Assembly (NCBI GenBank): GCA_024280015.1
Contig: JAJRQY010000157.1
Location: 99,235 to 163,234, forward strand
DNA length: 64,000 bases
Direction of reading: 5' to 3'
Origin: Actinomycetes bacterium
GTDB lineage: Bacteria > Actinomycetota > Acidimicrobiia > Acidimicrobiales > SZUA-35
Of the stretch, positions 34,200 to 42,112 are shown one piece after another. Within the stretch, counting starts at the first letter, position 1, and every line of letters starts with the position of its first letter. The position numbers and the translations under genes were made by a program. The notes below the pieces were generated by a model that did no database searches, was not told the DNA's origin, and saw only the letters and a program-made list of their open reading frames with translations.

Positions 34200-34877
34200 A
34201 TGACCGAGTCTTTCCTCGTCTTCCCCGATCCCGCCCCACCCGACATTGTCCGCCAATTGGACTTCGATGGGTATCAGTGGCGCGCCGTGTCCAGCGTGGA
34301 GCAGCTGGTTGAGGCTGAGCCCGAGGAGGGTTGGACCGGGGCCATTGTTGATATCACCGACAATTCTGAAAAGGCCTGGGCCTTGTGCCGCGAGCTCCGT
34401 CGACGTGACGTTCCCGTTGAACCGTTGCTGATCCTGGCTTCGGGGAGTCAGCTGGATGAACTCGCCGAATTTGACGAGCTATTCGACGAGTTCATGGTGA
34501 CCCCCTTTCACTCCAAGGAACTGGAGGCCCGAGTCCGACATCTGCTGTGGAAGGCCGGTCGAGGAGCTCGACCCGAGCTGGTGACCTATGGCGATCTGGT
34601 CCTCAATCTGGAGACGTATCAGGCTGTGCTCGATGGTCGCCCCCTTGATCTGACCTATATGGAATATGAGCTACTTCGATTCCTGGCCGCCCATCCAGGC
34701 AAGGTTTTCAGCCGCGAAGCATTGCTCAGCCAGGTCTGGGGATATGAGTACTACGGGGGTGCTCGCACCGTTGACGTCCATGTTCGCCGTCTTCGATCCA
34801 AGTTGGGTGAAGAACATGCCAGCCTGATCCAAACCGTGCGCTCCGTTGGCTACAAGCTGGGCCAAGGCCGATGGTAG
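34200..34877 (+). CDS. glnR: OmpR-family response regulator, GlnR-like
   Basis: A 225-residue regulator. The N-terminal receiver-like domain (residues 1-115) keeps an Asp in AIVDITDN but lacks a clear acidic pair, as in orphan GlnR-type receivers. The C-terminal winged helix has LTYMEYELLRFLAAHPGKVF and YYGGARTVDVHVRRLRSKLG, very close to actinobacterial GlnR. GlnR controls nitrogen assimilation genes including glnA. It sits 15 bases after glnA and overlaps a cyclase gene by seven bases, so all three are probably one operon. Confidence 0.83.
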   Translation: MTESFLVFPDPAPPDIVRQLDFDGYQWRAVSSVEQLVEAEPEEGWTGAIVDITDNSEKAWALCRELRRRDVPVEPLLILASGSQLDELAEFDELFDEFMVTPFHSKELEARVRHLLWKAGRGARPELVTYGDLVLNLETYQAVLDGRPLDLTYMEYELLRFLAAHPGKVFSREALLSQVWGYEYYGGARTVDVHVRRLRSKLGEEHASLIQTVRSVGYKLGQGRW

Positions 34878-35929
34878 AACCAAACACCAACCCCGAATCT
34901 GACTATGTGACCTACCTTCGTTCGATGGGGGCGACAGATGAATTACTGGAGGAGTATCGCGACGAGCTAGGGGCACTGGGTCTTGTTCTGGTGCTCCAAC
35001 CTGGCGAGGCGACCCTGACCCTTGAGGAGTTGGCCGAGCAAAGCGAACTCTCCTTGCCTGACGCACTCAATCTGCGTCTGGCCATGGGGCTACCGAGTCC
35101 AGAATCGAATGAACTCATCGCCAGCGAACAAGACATCAAGTTGTACACAACCATGCGTGATGTTGGCGACCTGTTTGGCTGGGAAACAATCCTTCGTCTC
35201 GCCCGCGTCATCGGCACCTCGGCCGCAACGGTGGCCAACGCGGCAACGTCAGCCTTCCTGGTCAATGTTGATGTTCCGTACCGAGATGAGCTTGGTAATG
35301 AGCACGCAACCAGTCCTGAAATGCTGGCCCTCACCGGAGACTTCGTTGACCGCCTTTCTTATGGTTCTGACGTTGTTCTGCGTCACCATCTGGTTCGGGC
35401 TCGCCGCAAGAATGAAGTCGTTGTCGTTGATGGTTTTGAGATCAGCCAGTCGACCATCGGCTTCGTCGATCTGGTCAACTCGACCGGGATTGCCCAGGAC
35501 TTGGAGATCACCGAGCTTGGGCGAATGCTGATGGTATTCGAGAAGTTGTCCAACAATATCGTCACCCAGAATGGAGGGCGGACCGTCAAACTCATCGGCG
35601 ACGAGGTCATGTTCTCGGTAGAAGACCCCGAGGCGGCCGTACAAATCGGGGCGGAGATTGCCAAAGCCGCCTGTGATCATCCCGACCTGCCCGATGTACG
35701 AGTCGGAATCGCGACGGGTGAAGTACTCGTTCGTGATGGTGACTTCTTTGGCCCAACCGTCAACCTGGCAGCACGGTTAGCCAGTGCTACGGAACCAAAA
35801 ACGGTGTTAGTGGACCAAGCCATCGCCGATGGGCTCAACCTCGACTTGGACATTGAGCAGACAATCGAGTTGACCCTCGCCGGATTCGCCGATCCGGTGA
35901 GGGCTTCGATTATTCGTTGCAGCTCGTGA
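34871..35929 (+). CDS. Class III adenylate/guanylate cyclase with N-terminal regulatory domain
   Basis: A 352-residue cytosolic cyclase. Residues 1-165 form a helical adenylate-cyclase regulatory domain like that of mycobacterial Rv1264. The catalytic domain from about residue 190 has the two metal aspartates in STIGFVDLVNSTG and KLIGDEVMFSV and the transition-state region VNLAARLAS. The substrate-defining residues were not resolved, so cAMP is likely but not certain. Overlap with the GlnR-like gene suggests coupling of nitrogen control with a cyclic nucleotide signal. Confidence 0.9.
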   Translation: MVEPNTNPESDYVTYLRSMGATDELLEEYRDELGALGLVLVLQPGEATLTLEELAEQSELSLPDALNLRLAMGLPSPESNELIASEQDIKLYTTMRDVGDLFGWETILRLARVIGTSAATVANAATSAFLVNVDVPYRDELGNEHATSPEMLALTGDFVDRLSYGSDVVLRHHLVRARRKNEVVVVDGFEISQSTIGFVDLVNSTGIAQDLEITELGRMLMVFEKLSNNIVTQNGGRTVKLIGDEVMFSVEDPEAAVQIGAEIAKAACDHPDLPDVRVGIATGEVLVRDGDFFGPTVNLAARLASATEPKTVLVDQAIADGLNLDLDIEQTIELTLAGFADPVRASIIRCSS

Positions 35930-35939
35930 AACGGCTGAG

Positions 35940-37748
35940 CTACTTCTCGTAGAGGGCTTGAATCTCCGCATCGAACGTCGACAAGATGCCGCGGCGCTTC
36001 AGCTTGGAGGTTGGGGTCAGCAGCTCGGTGTCTGGCATCCATTCTTCACCGAGCACCTTCACCTTCTTGATTGCTTCAGCATTATTGAACTTAGACATGG
36101 CGCCAGCGAGGCCTTCTTCGATCTCGGCAATCACAGTCGGGTTGTCGGCCATAGCTGTCATGGTTGCAGCCTCGCCTTCGAGACCATTCTTGGTGGCCCA
36201 TACTGCCGATGCGTCGGGATCAAGCACCACGAGGGCAGCCACGAAGGGACGGGCTTCGCCAACGGCACACACCTGTCCAACAAGCGGAATCATCTTCATG
36301 GCCGACTCAAGGTTGGCTGGGCTGATGTTCTTGCCACCGGCAGTGATTATCAGCTCCTTCTTACGGTCAACGATCTTGAGGTAGCCGTCATCATCAATCA
36401 CCCCAATATCACCGGTGTGGAAGTAGCCGTCTTCGTCCAGGGCTTCGGCCGTCTTGTCCGGAGCATCTAGGTAGCCGCCAAAGATGCAGCCACCCTTCGC
36501 CAACACTTCGCCGTCTTCTGCGATCGTTAGTTCCACTCCGCTCGCAGCCATGCCGACATAGCCAGCCCTGGCCTGATGAGCCCAGCTCAGGATGGCCGTT
36601 GTTTCTGACAGGCCGTACCCCTCAGAAAGCGGAACACCGATGGTGCGGAACCAGGTCAAGATCTCGGGCGGAATAGGCGCAGCACCAGTGATACCAACCC
36701 GGCATTCGTCCAATCCGATCAGGGGACGAACCTGACTGAAAGCCACAGCATCAAGGAATTCATAGGTCTCGATTTCTTCCTTGGTAGCCGTGCCAGCATC
36801 CATCTTTGCCACGATTGGCATCGCGGCTTCAACGGCCTCGTTGAAGCTCTTGGCTTTCTCCGGGTCAGCGGCCAGGGCCGCCTGCACTCCGGCATAGAAC
36901 TTCTCCCAGACGCGGGGCACACCAATGAACAGGTTCGGCTTCACCTCGCGGGCATAGGCGGCCAGTTCGGCGGTGTTAGGGCAGCAGATGACTTGGGTAG
37001 CGAGGTCGACCAGGTAGTAGTGGCCGATCAGCCGCTCAAAGATGTGAGCCATTGGCAAGTAGGACAAGTGCCGCAGGCCGGCGAACGATTCGATATCGGT
37101 TTGCGCCCTCATGCTCTCGCTGATGGAAGCCAGGGTCCAGCACACGTTGTAGTGGCTGAGCATGACACCCTTTGGTGGGCCCGTAGTTCCCGACGTGTAG
37201 ATAATGGTGGCCAAGTCTTCGGGTTGGGCGATGTTGACGAACTCGTTCAGATCTGCTGGTTCGGCGGCGGCCAAATCGTCGTAGCGAAGGACATCACTGC
37301 CACCAGCGCCAAGTACCGCCATGTGCTCGATGGTCGCTAGTTTGTCCTTGACCGCCTCGAACCTCTCCAGGAAGTCATCTTCGATGATGGCCATCTTGGC
37401 GCCGCAATGATTAACCAGATAGTCGATCTGGTCTGGGGCCGAAGAGTTATAGATCGAGACTGGCGTGGCGCCAACAAACAAGACGGCGATGTCCAAGGCA
37501 TGGAACTCCGGCCGATTCTTGAGCATCATCACGACACGGTCACCGTGCCCAACACCCAAGTCTTTCAGTGACGTCACCAGACGGGCGGTGACGTCAGCCA
37601 GTTTCGTGAGCGACCAACTCTGCCAGTCGCCAGAACTGTCTTTCCAACGCAGGACCTCAACGTCGGCATGCTCGGCCAAGGTCGAGAGAAATAGCTGAGG
37701 AATGTTCTGACCAGCGACGCGGTCATTGAGGTCTTGGAAAGTCACCAT
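35940..37748 (-). CDS. Long-chain fatty acid-CoA ligase (FadD15-like)
   Basis: A 602-residue AMP-forming acyl-CoA synthetase. The P-loop is IIYTSGTTGPPKGVMLSHYN, the adenylate-binding motif is SEGYGLSETTA, the hinge is FHTGDIGVIDDDGYLKIVDR and the catalytic lysine motif is KELIITAGGKNISP. The form with LSYLPMAHIFERLIGHYY is typical of FadD15-like enzymes that activate long-chain fatty acids for lipid synthesis or degradation. It is convergent with the cyclase gene and precedes the glutamate dehydrogenase on the minus strand. Confidence 0.94.
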   Translation of the reverse strand: MVTFQDLNDRVAGQNIPQLFLSTLAEHADVEVLRWKDSSGDWQSWSLTKLADVTARLVTSLKDLGVGHGDRVVMMLKNRPEFHALDIAVLFVGATPVSIYNSSAPDQIDYLVNHCGAKMAIIEDDFLERFEAVKDKLATIEHMAVLGAGGSDVLRYDDLAAAEPADLNEFVNIAQPEDLATIIYTSGTTGPPKGVMLSHYNVCWTLASISESMRAQTDIESFAGLRHLSYLPMAHIFERLIGHYYLVDLATQVICCPNTAELAAYAREVKPNLFIGVPRVWEKFYAGVQAALAADPEKAKSFNEAVEAAMPIVAKMDAGTATKEEIETYEFLDAVAFSQVRPLIGLDECRVGITGAAPIPPEILTWFRTIGVPLSEGYGLSETTAILSWAHQARAGYVGMAASGVELTIAEDGEVLAKGGCIFGGYLDAPDKTAEALDEDGYFHTGDIGVIDDDGYLKIVDRKKELIITAGGKNISPANLESAMKMIPLVGQVCAVGEARPFVAALVVLDPDASAVWATKNGLEGEAATMTAMADNPTVIAEIEEGLAGAMSKFNNAEAIKKVKVLGEEWMPDTELLTPTSKLKRRGILSTFDAEIQALYEK

Positions 37749-37826
37749 GCCACTAGTGTGCCTGATGGCATAGAACTTCGCCAGACCAAGCGAACTCTGC
37801 TCGAAACGGGGGCCGGACCGGGCTCC

Positions 37827-39122
37827 CTAAGGAAAGATTCCTCGCCGGTCATAGACGTCGGCCAGACGCTCAAGAGCAACGGCGTAAGCAGCCTCTCGAC
37901 GGGTGCAGTTCAGACTCTTCTTGGTGACAACCACAGCATCGTGAGCATCCCACACCAGGGTTCGCAGTCGACGGTCGACTTCTTCTTCGCTCCAATAGCT
38001 GGATGACTTGTTTTGCAACCACTCAAAGTAAGACACGATGACACCACCGGCGTTGGCCAGGATGTCGGGCACAATGGCCACCCCTTGTTCGGTCAACAGC
38101 TCTTCAGCTTCCGGAGTTGTTGGACCGTTGGCGGCTTCAACGATGAGGCGGCACGTCATGGTTCTAGCCCGCTCCAGAGTGATCTGATTCTCCAGCGCGG
38201 CGGGAACAAACACATCAACGTCAGTAGAAAAGAGCTCTTCGGCATCGACTGCTCTGGCTCCGGGAAAGCCATCGACGCCACCATTGTCAGCCACCCAAGG
38301 ACCCAGTTCTTCAATATCGATGCCGTCATCGTTGCGGATGGTTCCGGTGTGATCACCAACCACCTTGATGGTGCAGCCATCCTTGTAAGCGAGGCGGGAG
38401 AAGTGGGCACCAACGTTGCCAAACCCCTGTACCGATATGGATAGCGAGTCCAGACGTTCACCAACCTCGCCACACCAGTGACGAAGGGAGTACAAGACAC
38501 CCTGGCCGGTTGCGGCATTTCGTCCGAGTGATCCACCACACGCCAGAGACTTGCCGGTGACGACACCCTTCACAGTCTGGCGGCTACCCGGCCCAGACAG
38601 GTTGGTATAGGTGTCCATGATCCAGTCCATCATCATGGCGTTGGTGCCAACATCAGGAGCGGGAATGTCGTGCTCGGGGCCAATATTTGCACCCAAGGCA
38701 TGAGTGAAGCGGCGAACAATTCGTTCCATCTCCGAATCGGAATAGTCCCGAGGGTTAATGGTTACGCCGCCCTTGGCTCCCCCGAAGGGAATGCCGGCGA
38801 GCGCGCACTTGAAGGTCATCCATGCCGCTAGGGCTTTGACCTCGTCTAGGTCGACGTCGGGGTGGAAACGAAGGCCACCCTTGTAGGGGCCGATGATGTT
38901 GTTGTGTTGGATGCGAAAGCCCCGGAAGACTTCCCAACGGCCATCGTCCAGTTGGACCGGGAAGTTCACGATCACTTCGTTTTTTGGGTGAGACAGGATC
39001 GAGCGGTGGGGCTCGGGCAATCCAACCAGATCAGCGGCACGGTGGAATTGATCAACCGCGGTTTGATGCAGGCTCCGTTGAGCCTTCTTGGCCGCTGGCT
39101 TTGCTTTGGTTTTGGCAACCAT
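37827..39122 (-). CDS. gdhA: Glutamate dehydrogenase (Glu/Leu/Phe/Val family)
   Basis: A 431-residue hexameric-type glutamate dehydrogenase. The substrate-binding region is YKGGLRFHPDVDLDEVKALA, the catalytic lysine lies in PFGGAKGGVTINP, and PAPDVGTNAMMMDWIMD and a Rossmann loop VQGFGNVGAHFSRL follow. It interconverts glutamate and 2-oxoglutarate plus ammonium with NAD(P). The N-terminal tail is Lys/Ala-rich, which is common in actinobacterial forms. Its position 3 kb from two glutamine synthetases adds to the nitrogen neighbourhood. Leucine dehydrogenase is a possible but less likely identity. Confidence 0.92.
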   Translation of the reverse strand: MVAKTKAKPAAKKAQRSLHQTAVDQFHRAADLVGLPEPHRSILSHPKNEVIVNFPVQLDDGRWEVFRGFRIQHNNIIGPYKGGLRFHPDVDLDEVKALAAWMTFKCALAGIPFGGAKGGVTINPRDYSDSEMERIVRRFTHALGANIGPEHDIPAPDVGTNAMMMDWIMDTYTNLSGPGSRQTVKGVVTGKSLACGGSLGRNAATGQGVLYSLRHWCGEVGERLDSLSISVQGFGNVGAHFSRLAYKDGCTIKVVGDHTGTIRNDDGIDIEELGPWVADNGGVDGFPGARAVDAEELFSTDVDVFVPAALENQITLERARTMTCRLIVEAANGPTTPEAEELLTEQGVAIVPDILANAGGVIVSYFEWLQNKSSSYWSEEEVDRRLRTLVWDAHDAVVVTKKSLNCTRREAAYAVALERLADVYDRRGIFP

Positions 39123-39274
39123 GTGTTGTTGTCTCCTCGGACGGCGTCATTGACGTCGAGCAACATGCGAATAGAGCAGTATCTGAAGTACTTGAGGCGG
39201 TTCAACCTCTGTCGGCGAAACCGTCTGCAAGGTTAGGACCTGACGGTCAACAACACATGCTTTCATTGAGGAAA

Positions 39275-40534
39275 CTAGGCCTCGCGAGGACCGATGACTT
39301 CGAGCCCACCGCAATAGGGGCGCAGAACCTCAGGCACGACGATTGTTCCGTCGCTTTGTTGATGATTCTCAAAGATCGCCAGCAGGGTTCTGCCGATGGC
39401 ACAGGCCGTCCCATTGAGGGTGTGCAGCACCGTGGTTGCGCCGTCCTCTTTGACCCGTGTTCCCATTCGGCGCGCCGAATAGTCGGTGTAGTTTGAGCAG
39501 CTGGTGACTTCCCGATACTGCTGCTGCGAGGGGATCCAGGCTTCGATGTCGTACTTCTTGGCCGCGGCATTACCAAGATCTCCCGAAGCCACCGTGATCA
39601 CCCGGTAGGGGATTTCAAGCTCAGTAAAGATCTCTTCTTCCAGGGTGCGCAGCAATTCGAGCTCGTCCCAAGCGGTGTCTGGATGGGAGTAGACAAACAT
39701 CTCGACCTTGTCGAACTGATGGACCCGGAACAGGCCAGCGGTGTCCTTACCGTAGGTGCCAGCTTCTCGACGAAAACAACTTGAGTAGCCGACATAGCGC
39801 TTCGGCAGCTCAGCGGCGTCAAGGCGTTCACCCCGGTGGATTCCGGCTAGGCCGACCTCGGAGGTGCCGACTAAGAAGAGGCCGTCCTTTTCCAACTCAT
39901 AGACCTGGTCACGGTCAGTTGGGAAGAATCCAGCATCAACCATCATGTCTTCACGGACCAGGACCGGCACCACGGCAGGCACAAAGTCGTGACCCATGAG
40001 CTTGTTCATGGTCCATTGGATCAGGGCGAACTGGAGGCGCACGGCGTCACCAAAGATGTAGGCAAAGCGGCTGCCCGACATGCGAACGGCCCGCTCGGTG
40101 TCGACGATGCCGAGGCTCTCACCCAGCTCGGCGTGGTCCTTTGGCCCGGCCGGGGTGCGCTCGCCGACCTCACGCTCGAGGCGGAAGTCTTCTTCACCGC
40201 CATCTGGCACTGACTCATGTGCCGGGTTGGGGATCTGGAGGGCGAGGTCGGTGACAGCTGTTTGGGCAGTCTGGAGTTCGTCCTCCAGGGCACCAAGCTT
40301 GGCCTTGAGGGTGTTGGCGGCCTCGATCTTGGCTGGCCGATCTTCCGGAGTCGCTCGGCCAATTTCTTTCGAGACGCTGTTCTGCTCGGCCCGTAGGTTC
40401 TCAACCGCGGTGAGCACCTCGCGTCGCCGGGCCTCCGAAGCCAGCAGCGCATCAATGTCGCCAGCAGATGCACCCTTGCGGATTGCGCCATCTCGATAGT
40501 CGGTGTCGTTGGCCAGCTTGCGTAGATCGATCAC
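39275..40534 (-). CDS. serS: Seryl-tRNA synthetase
   Basis: A 419-residue class II synthetase. A long antiparallel coiled-coil arm (residues about 30-100) recognises the long variable arm of tRNA-Ser. Motif 2 is in FRREAGTYGKDTAGLFRVHQ, and motif 3 is in NGTACAIGRTLLAIFENH. It attaches serine to tRNA-Ser and also to tRNA-Sec, the first step in making selenocysteine, which fits the selA, selB and tRNA-Sec genes in this window. The upstream leader can form alternative stem-loops. Confidence 0.97.
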   Translation of the reverse strand: MIDLRKLANDTDYRDGAIRKGASAGDIDALLASEARRREVLTAVENLRAEQNSVSKEIGRATPEDRPAKIEAANTLKAKLGALEDELQTAQTAVTDLALQIPNPAHESVPDGGEEDFRLEREVGERTPAGPKDHAELGESLGIVDTERAVRMSGSRFAYIFGDAVRLQFALIQWTMNKLMGHDFVPAVVPVLVREDMMVDAGFFPTDRDQVYELEKDGLFLVGTSEVGLAGIHRGERLDAAELPKRYVGYSSCFRREAGTYGKDTAGLFRVHQFDKVEMFVYSHPDTAWDELELLRTLEEEIFTELEIPYRVITVASGDLGNAAAKKYDIEAWIPSQQQYREVTSCSNYTDYSARRMGTRVKEDGATTVLHTLNGTACAIGRTLLAIFENHQQSDGTIVVPEVLRPYCGGLEVIGPREA

Positions 40535-40576
40535 GTCGAAACGTTACCCGGTCGTACCGCCACTGCCCGACCATTA

Positions 40577-40649
40577 CTGCGTGCTGGCACCGCAGTCCCC
40601 CGGCTACTGACACCGCTGGAGCACGCACCAGCGTGCTCTGCGGGTGCCA
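40577..40649 (-). ncRNA. Structured serS leader with mutually exclusive stems
   Basis: Upstream of serS, GCAG at 40592-40595 can pair in two ways. One is locally with CTGC at 40577-40580 (hairpin CTGCG/CGCAG). The other is at long range with CTGC at 40638-40641, as part of an 11-pair outer stem joining TGGCACC (40585-40591) to GGTGCCA (40643-40649). A perfect 8-base hairpin, GAGCACGC/GCGTGCTC (40619-40638), stacks beneath. Such switching is typical of attenuators or cis-regulatory leaders. No T-box signature was recognised. Confidence 0.4.
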
Positions 40650-40658
40650 GAAGGCGAT

Positions 40659-40817
40659 CTATTTGTTGCACTCCAGCAGTTCGCTATCGGCGTGGATGGT
40701 TTCGGCGTTGCTCTTCAGGAGCTCGCCAATGAGTGCGGCTACCGCCGTTGTACTCATCAAGAAGCCAACCGGGATAGCAACAAGGATGACGAATGCGATG
40801 ATAATTGCGCCGATCAT
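40659..40817 (-). CDS. Small single-helix membrane protein
   Basis: A 52-residue protein that is almost entirely one hydrophobic helix (IGAIIIAFVILVAIPVGFLM) followed by a second weakly hydrophobic stretch and a short acidic tail (HADSELLECNK). The ATG at 40817 begins directly at the helix; a longer frame reaching 40886 adds an unrelated basic leader. It lies upstream of serS on the same strand. No function is known. The gene is short and the call rests on the clean hydrophobic pattern and the intact stop. Confidence 0.5.
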   Translation of the reverse strand: MIGAIIIAFVILVAIPVGFLMSTTAVAALIGELLKSNAETIHADSELLECNK

Positions 40818-40958
40818 GGCCCCAGTGTGCCACGACTTTGTTCCGTGTCGCGTTTGCGACCCGGTAGAGGGTCGAAACCGCGCCACCCGACCGCTGGCCG
40901 AAGATGCCGCCAGTCCGGATACTCAAGGTCACCACTTCCGGCACCGAAAACCAGTCCC

Positions 40959-41675
40959 ATGATCGCGGCAGAACCATCGGCAGAACACGGGTCCGGCTAC
41001 GTAATCGAATACGATCTCTCCGGGAGAGACGTCAGGTCGGCATCTAAGGCCATACAACGCTTTGCATACCCCTACCTGATCGGGCCGCCGTGGGTTCTCT
41101 GCGCCGTTGGACTAGTGGCAGGCATACCGATACTGGTCATGACCGGCTTGCTTCTGCTGATAGCCATGGTTTTAATCTTGTGGGCCGGTGCCCGGTCCAT
41201 TCAACGCGTGTTCCTCAAGGCAAAGGGAATCAAGTCGGGCGAATCACTAAGAGTTCGATTGAATCTCACCAGTAACGCTCTACTCTCCGAAGACCAGGCC
41301 ATCATCACCCAGGAAGCCTGGCATCGGTTTGACAACTTCGTGGTGACAGATGACTGGCTCATCATCCTGAACAGCAAGACAGAACTTGTCATCGTTCCTC
41401 GCAGCCAGGTCAAACCACAAGATGTGAACGCAATCCGACAACACCTCATTGCCGCCGGAGTGAAGCAACGGGCACGTATTTCTCGGCCCAAGCTTGCTCT
41501 GGTCTCTGTTGGAATCCCTCTCCTCTTCATCGGATTGTTGATCATCCTCGAAGCAGTCGCTCAGCCCGCTAGCACACAGGGAGATCTCAGCCAGCTGACT
41601 CGATTCTGCGATCAAGATGAGATCGGCGTGGTCACCGAAACCGCAGACGGCGGCTTCTCCTTCTATTGTTCCTAG
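40959..41675 (+). CDS. YcxB-like membrane protein
   Basis: A 238-residue protein. An N-terminal strand region with IEYDLSGRDVRSASKA leads to two membrane helices (about residues 45-85), then a YcxB-like beta domain with SEDQAIITQEAWHRFDNFVV and NSKTELVIVPRSQV. A third membrane helix (LALVSVGIPLLFIGLLIILE) and a short extracellular tail with two cysteines end the protein. YcxB-domain proteins are of unknown function. The start ATG 40959 precedes the family region; the upstream frame is antisense to the small gene at 40659-40817. Confidence 0.68.
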   Translation: MIAAEPSAEHGSGYVIEYDLSGRDVRSASKAIQRFAYPYLIGPPWVLCAVGLVAGIPILVMTGLLLLIAMVLILWAGARSIQRVFLKAKGIKSGESLRVRLNLTSNALLSEDQAIITQEAWHRFDNFVVTDDWLIILNSKTELVIVPRSQVKPQDVNAIRQHLIAAGVKQRARISRPKLALVSVGIPLLFIGLLIILEAVAQPASTQGDLSQLTRFCDQDEIGVVTETADGGFSFYCS

Positions 41676-41693
41676 CCAGACTCGCTGAACGTT

Positions 41694-42038
41694 CTATCCC
41701 ATGTAGGCGGAGGCTTCGATCTCGACGACGGCGCCGAGAGGAAGTTGGGCGACGGCCACAGCGGAACGGGCCGGGCGGTGATCGCCGAACAGCTCGGTAT
41801 AGATGCCATTCATGACGGCATAATCCGCCATGTCGACCAGGAAGACCGTGGTCTTGGTCACGTCAGACAATGACGCACCCTCACTCTCTAACACCGCGGC
41901 GAGGTTGGCCATGGCCTGACGAAGTTGGGCCTCAAATCCGTCAGCCAGAGCGCCGTCAGCAATCCCGATCTGACCAGACGTCACCAGCCAAGGACCGGCC
42001 TTGACGATGGGGGTATAGGGACCGACGGGCTTGCTCAT
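41694..42038 (-). CDS. Rid-family (YjgF/RidA) protein
   Basis: A 114-residue protein of the RidA/YjgF/UK114 family, with GPYTPIVKAGPWLVTSGQIG, QLRQAMANLAAVLESEGASL and an ending RPARSAVAVAQLPLGAVVEIE. RidA members hydrolyse reactive enamine/imine intermediates made by PLP enzymes; the arginine in RPARSAV is the usual substrate contact. The ATG at 42038 is preceded by AGGAG at seven bases. It lies 74 bases downstream of the xanthine-dehydrogenase-like gene on the same strand, so the two may be co-transcribed. Confidence 0.9.
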   Translation of the reverse strand: MSKPVGPYTPIVKAGPWLVTSGQIGIADGALADGFEAQLRQAMANLAAVLESEGASLSDVTKTTVFLVDMADYAVMNGIYTELFGDHRPARSAVAVAQLPLGAVVEIEASAYMG

Positions 42039-42112
42039 GGTTCTACTCCTGTAGGTAATTCGTGTATGTATGAGACGCGGTTCGCGGCTGAATAGATTGT
42101 GAAGGGATCGTA

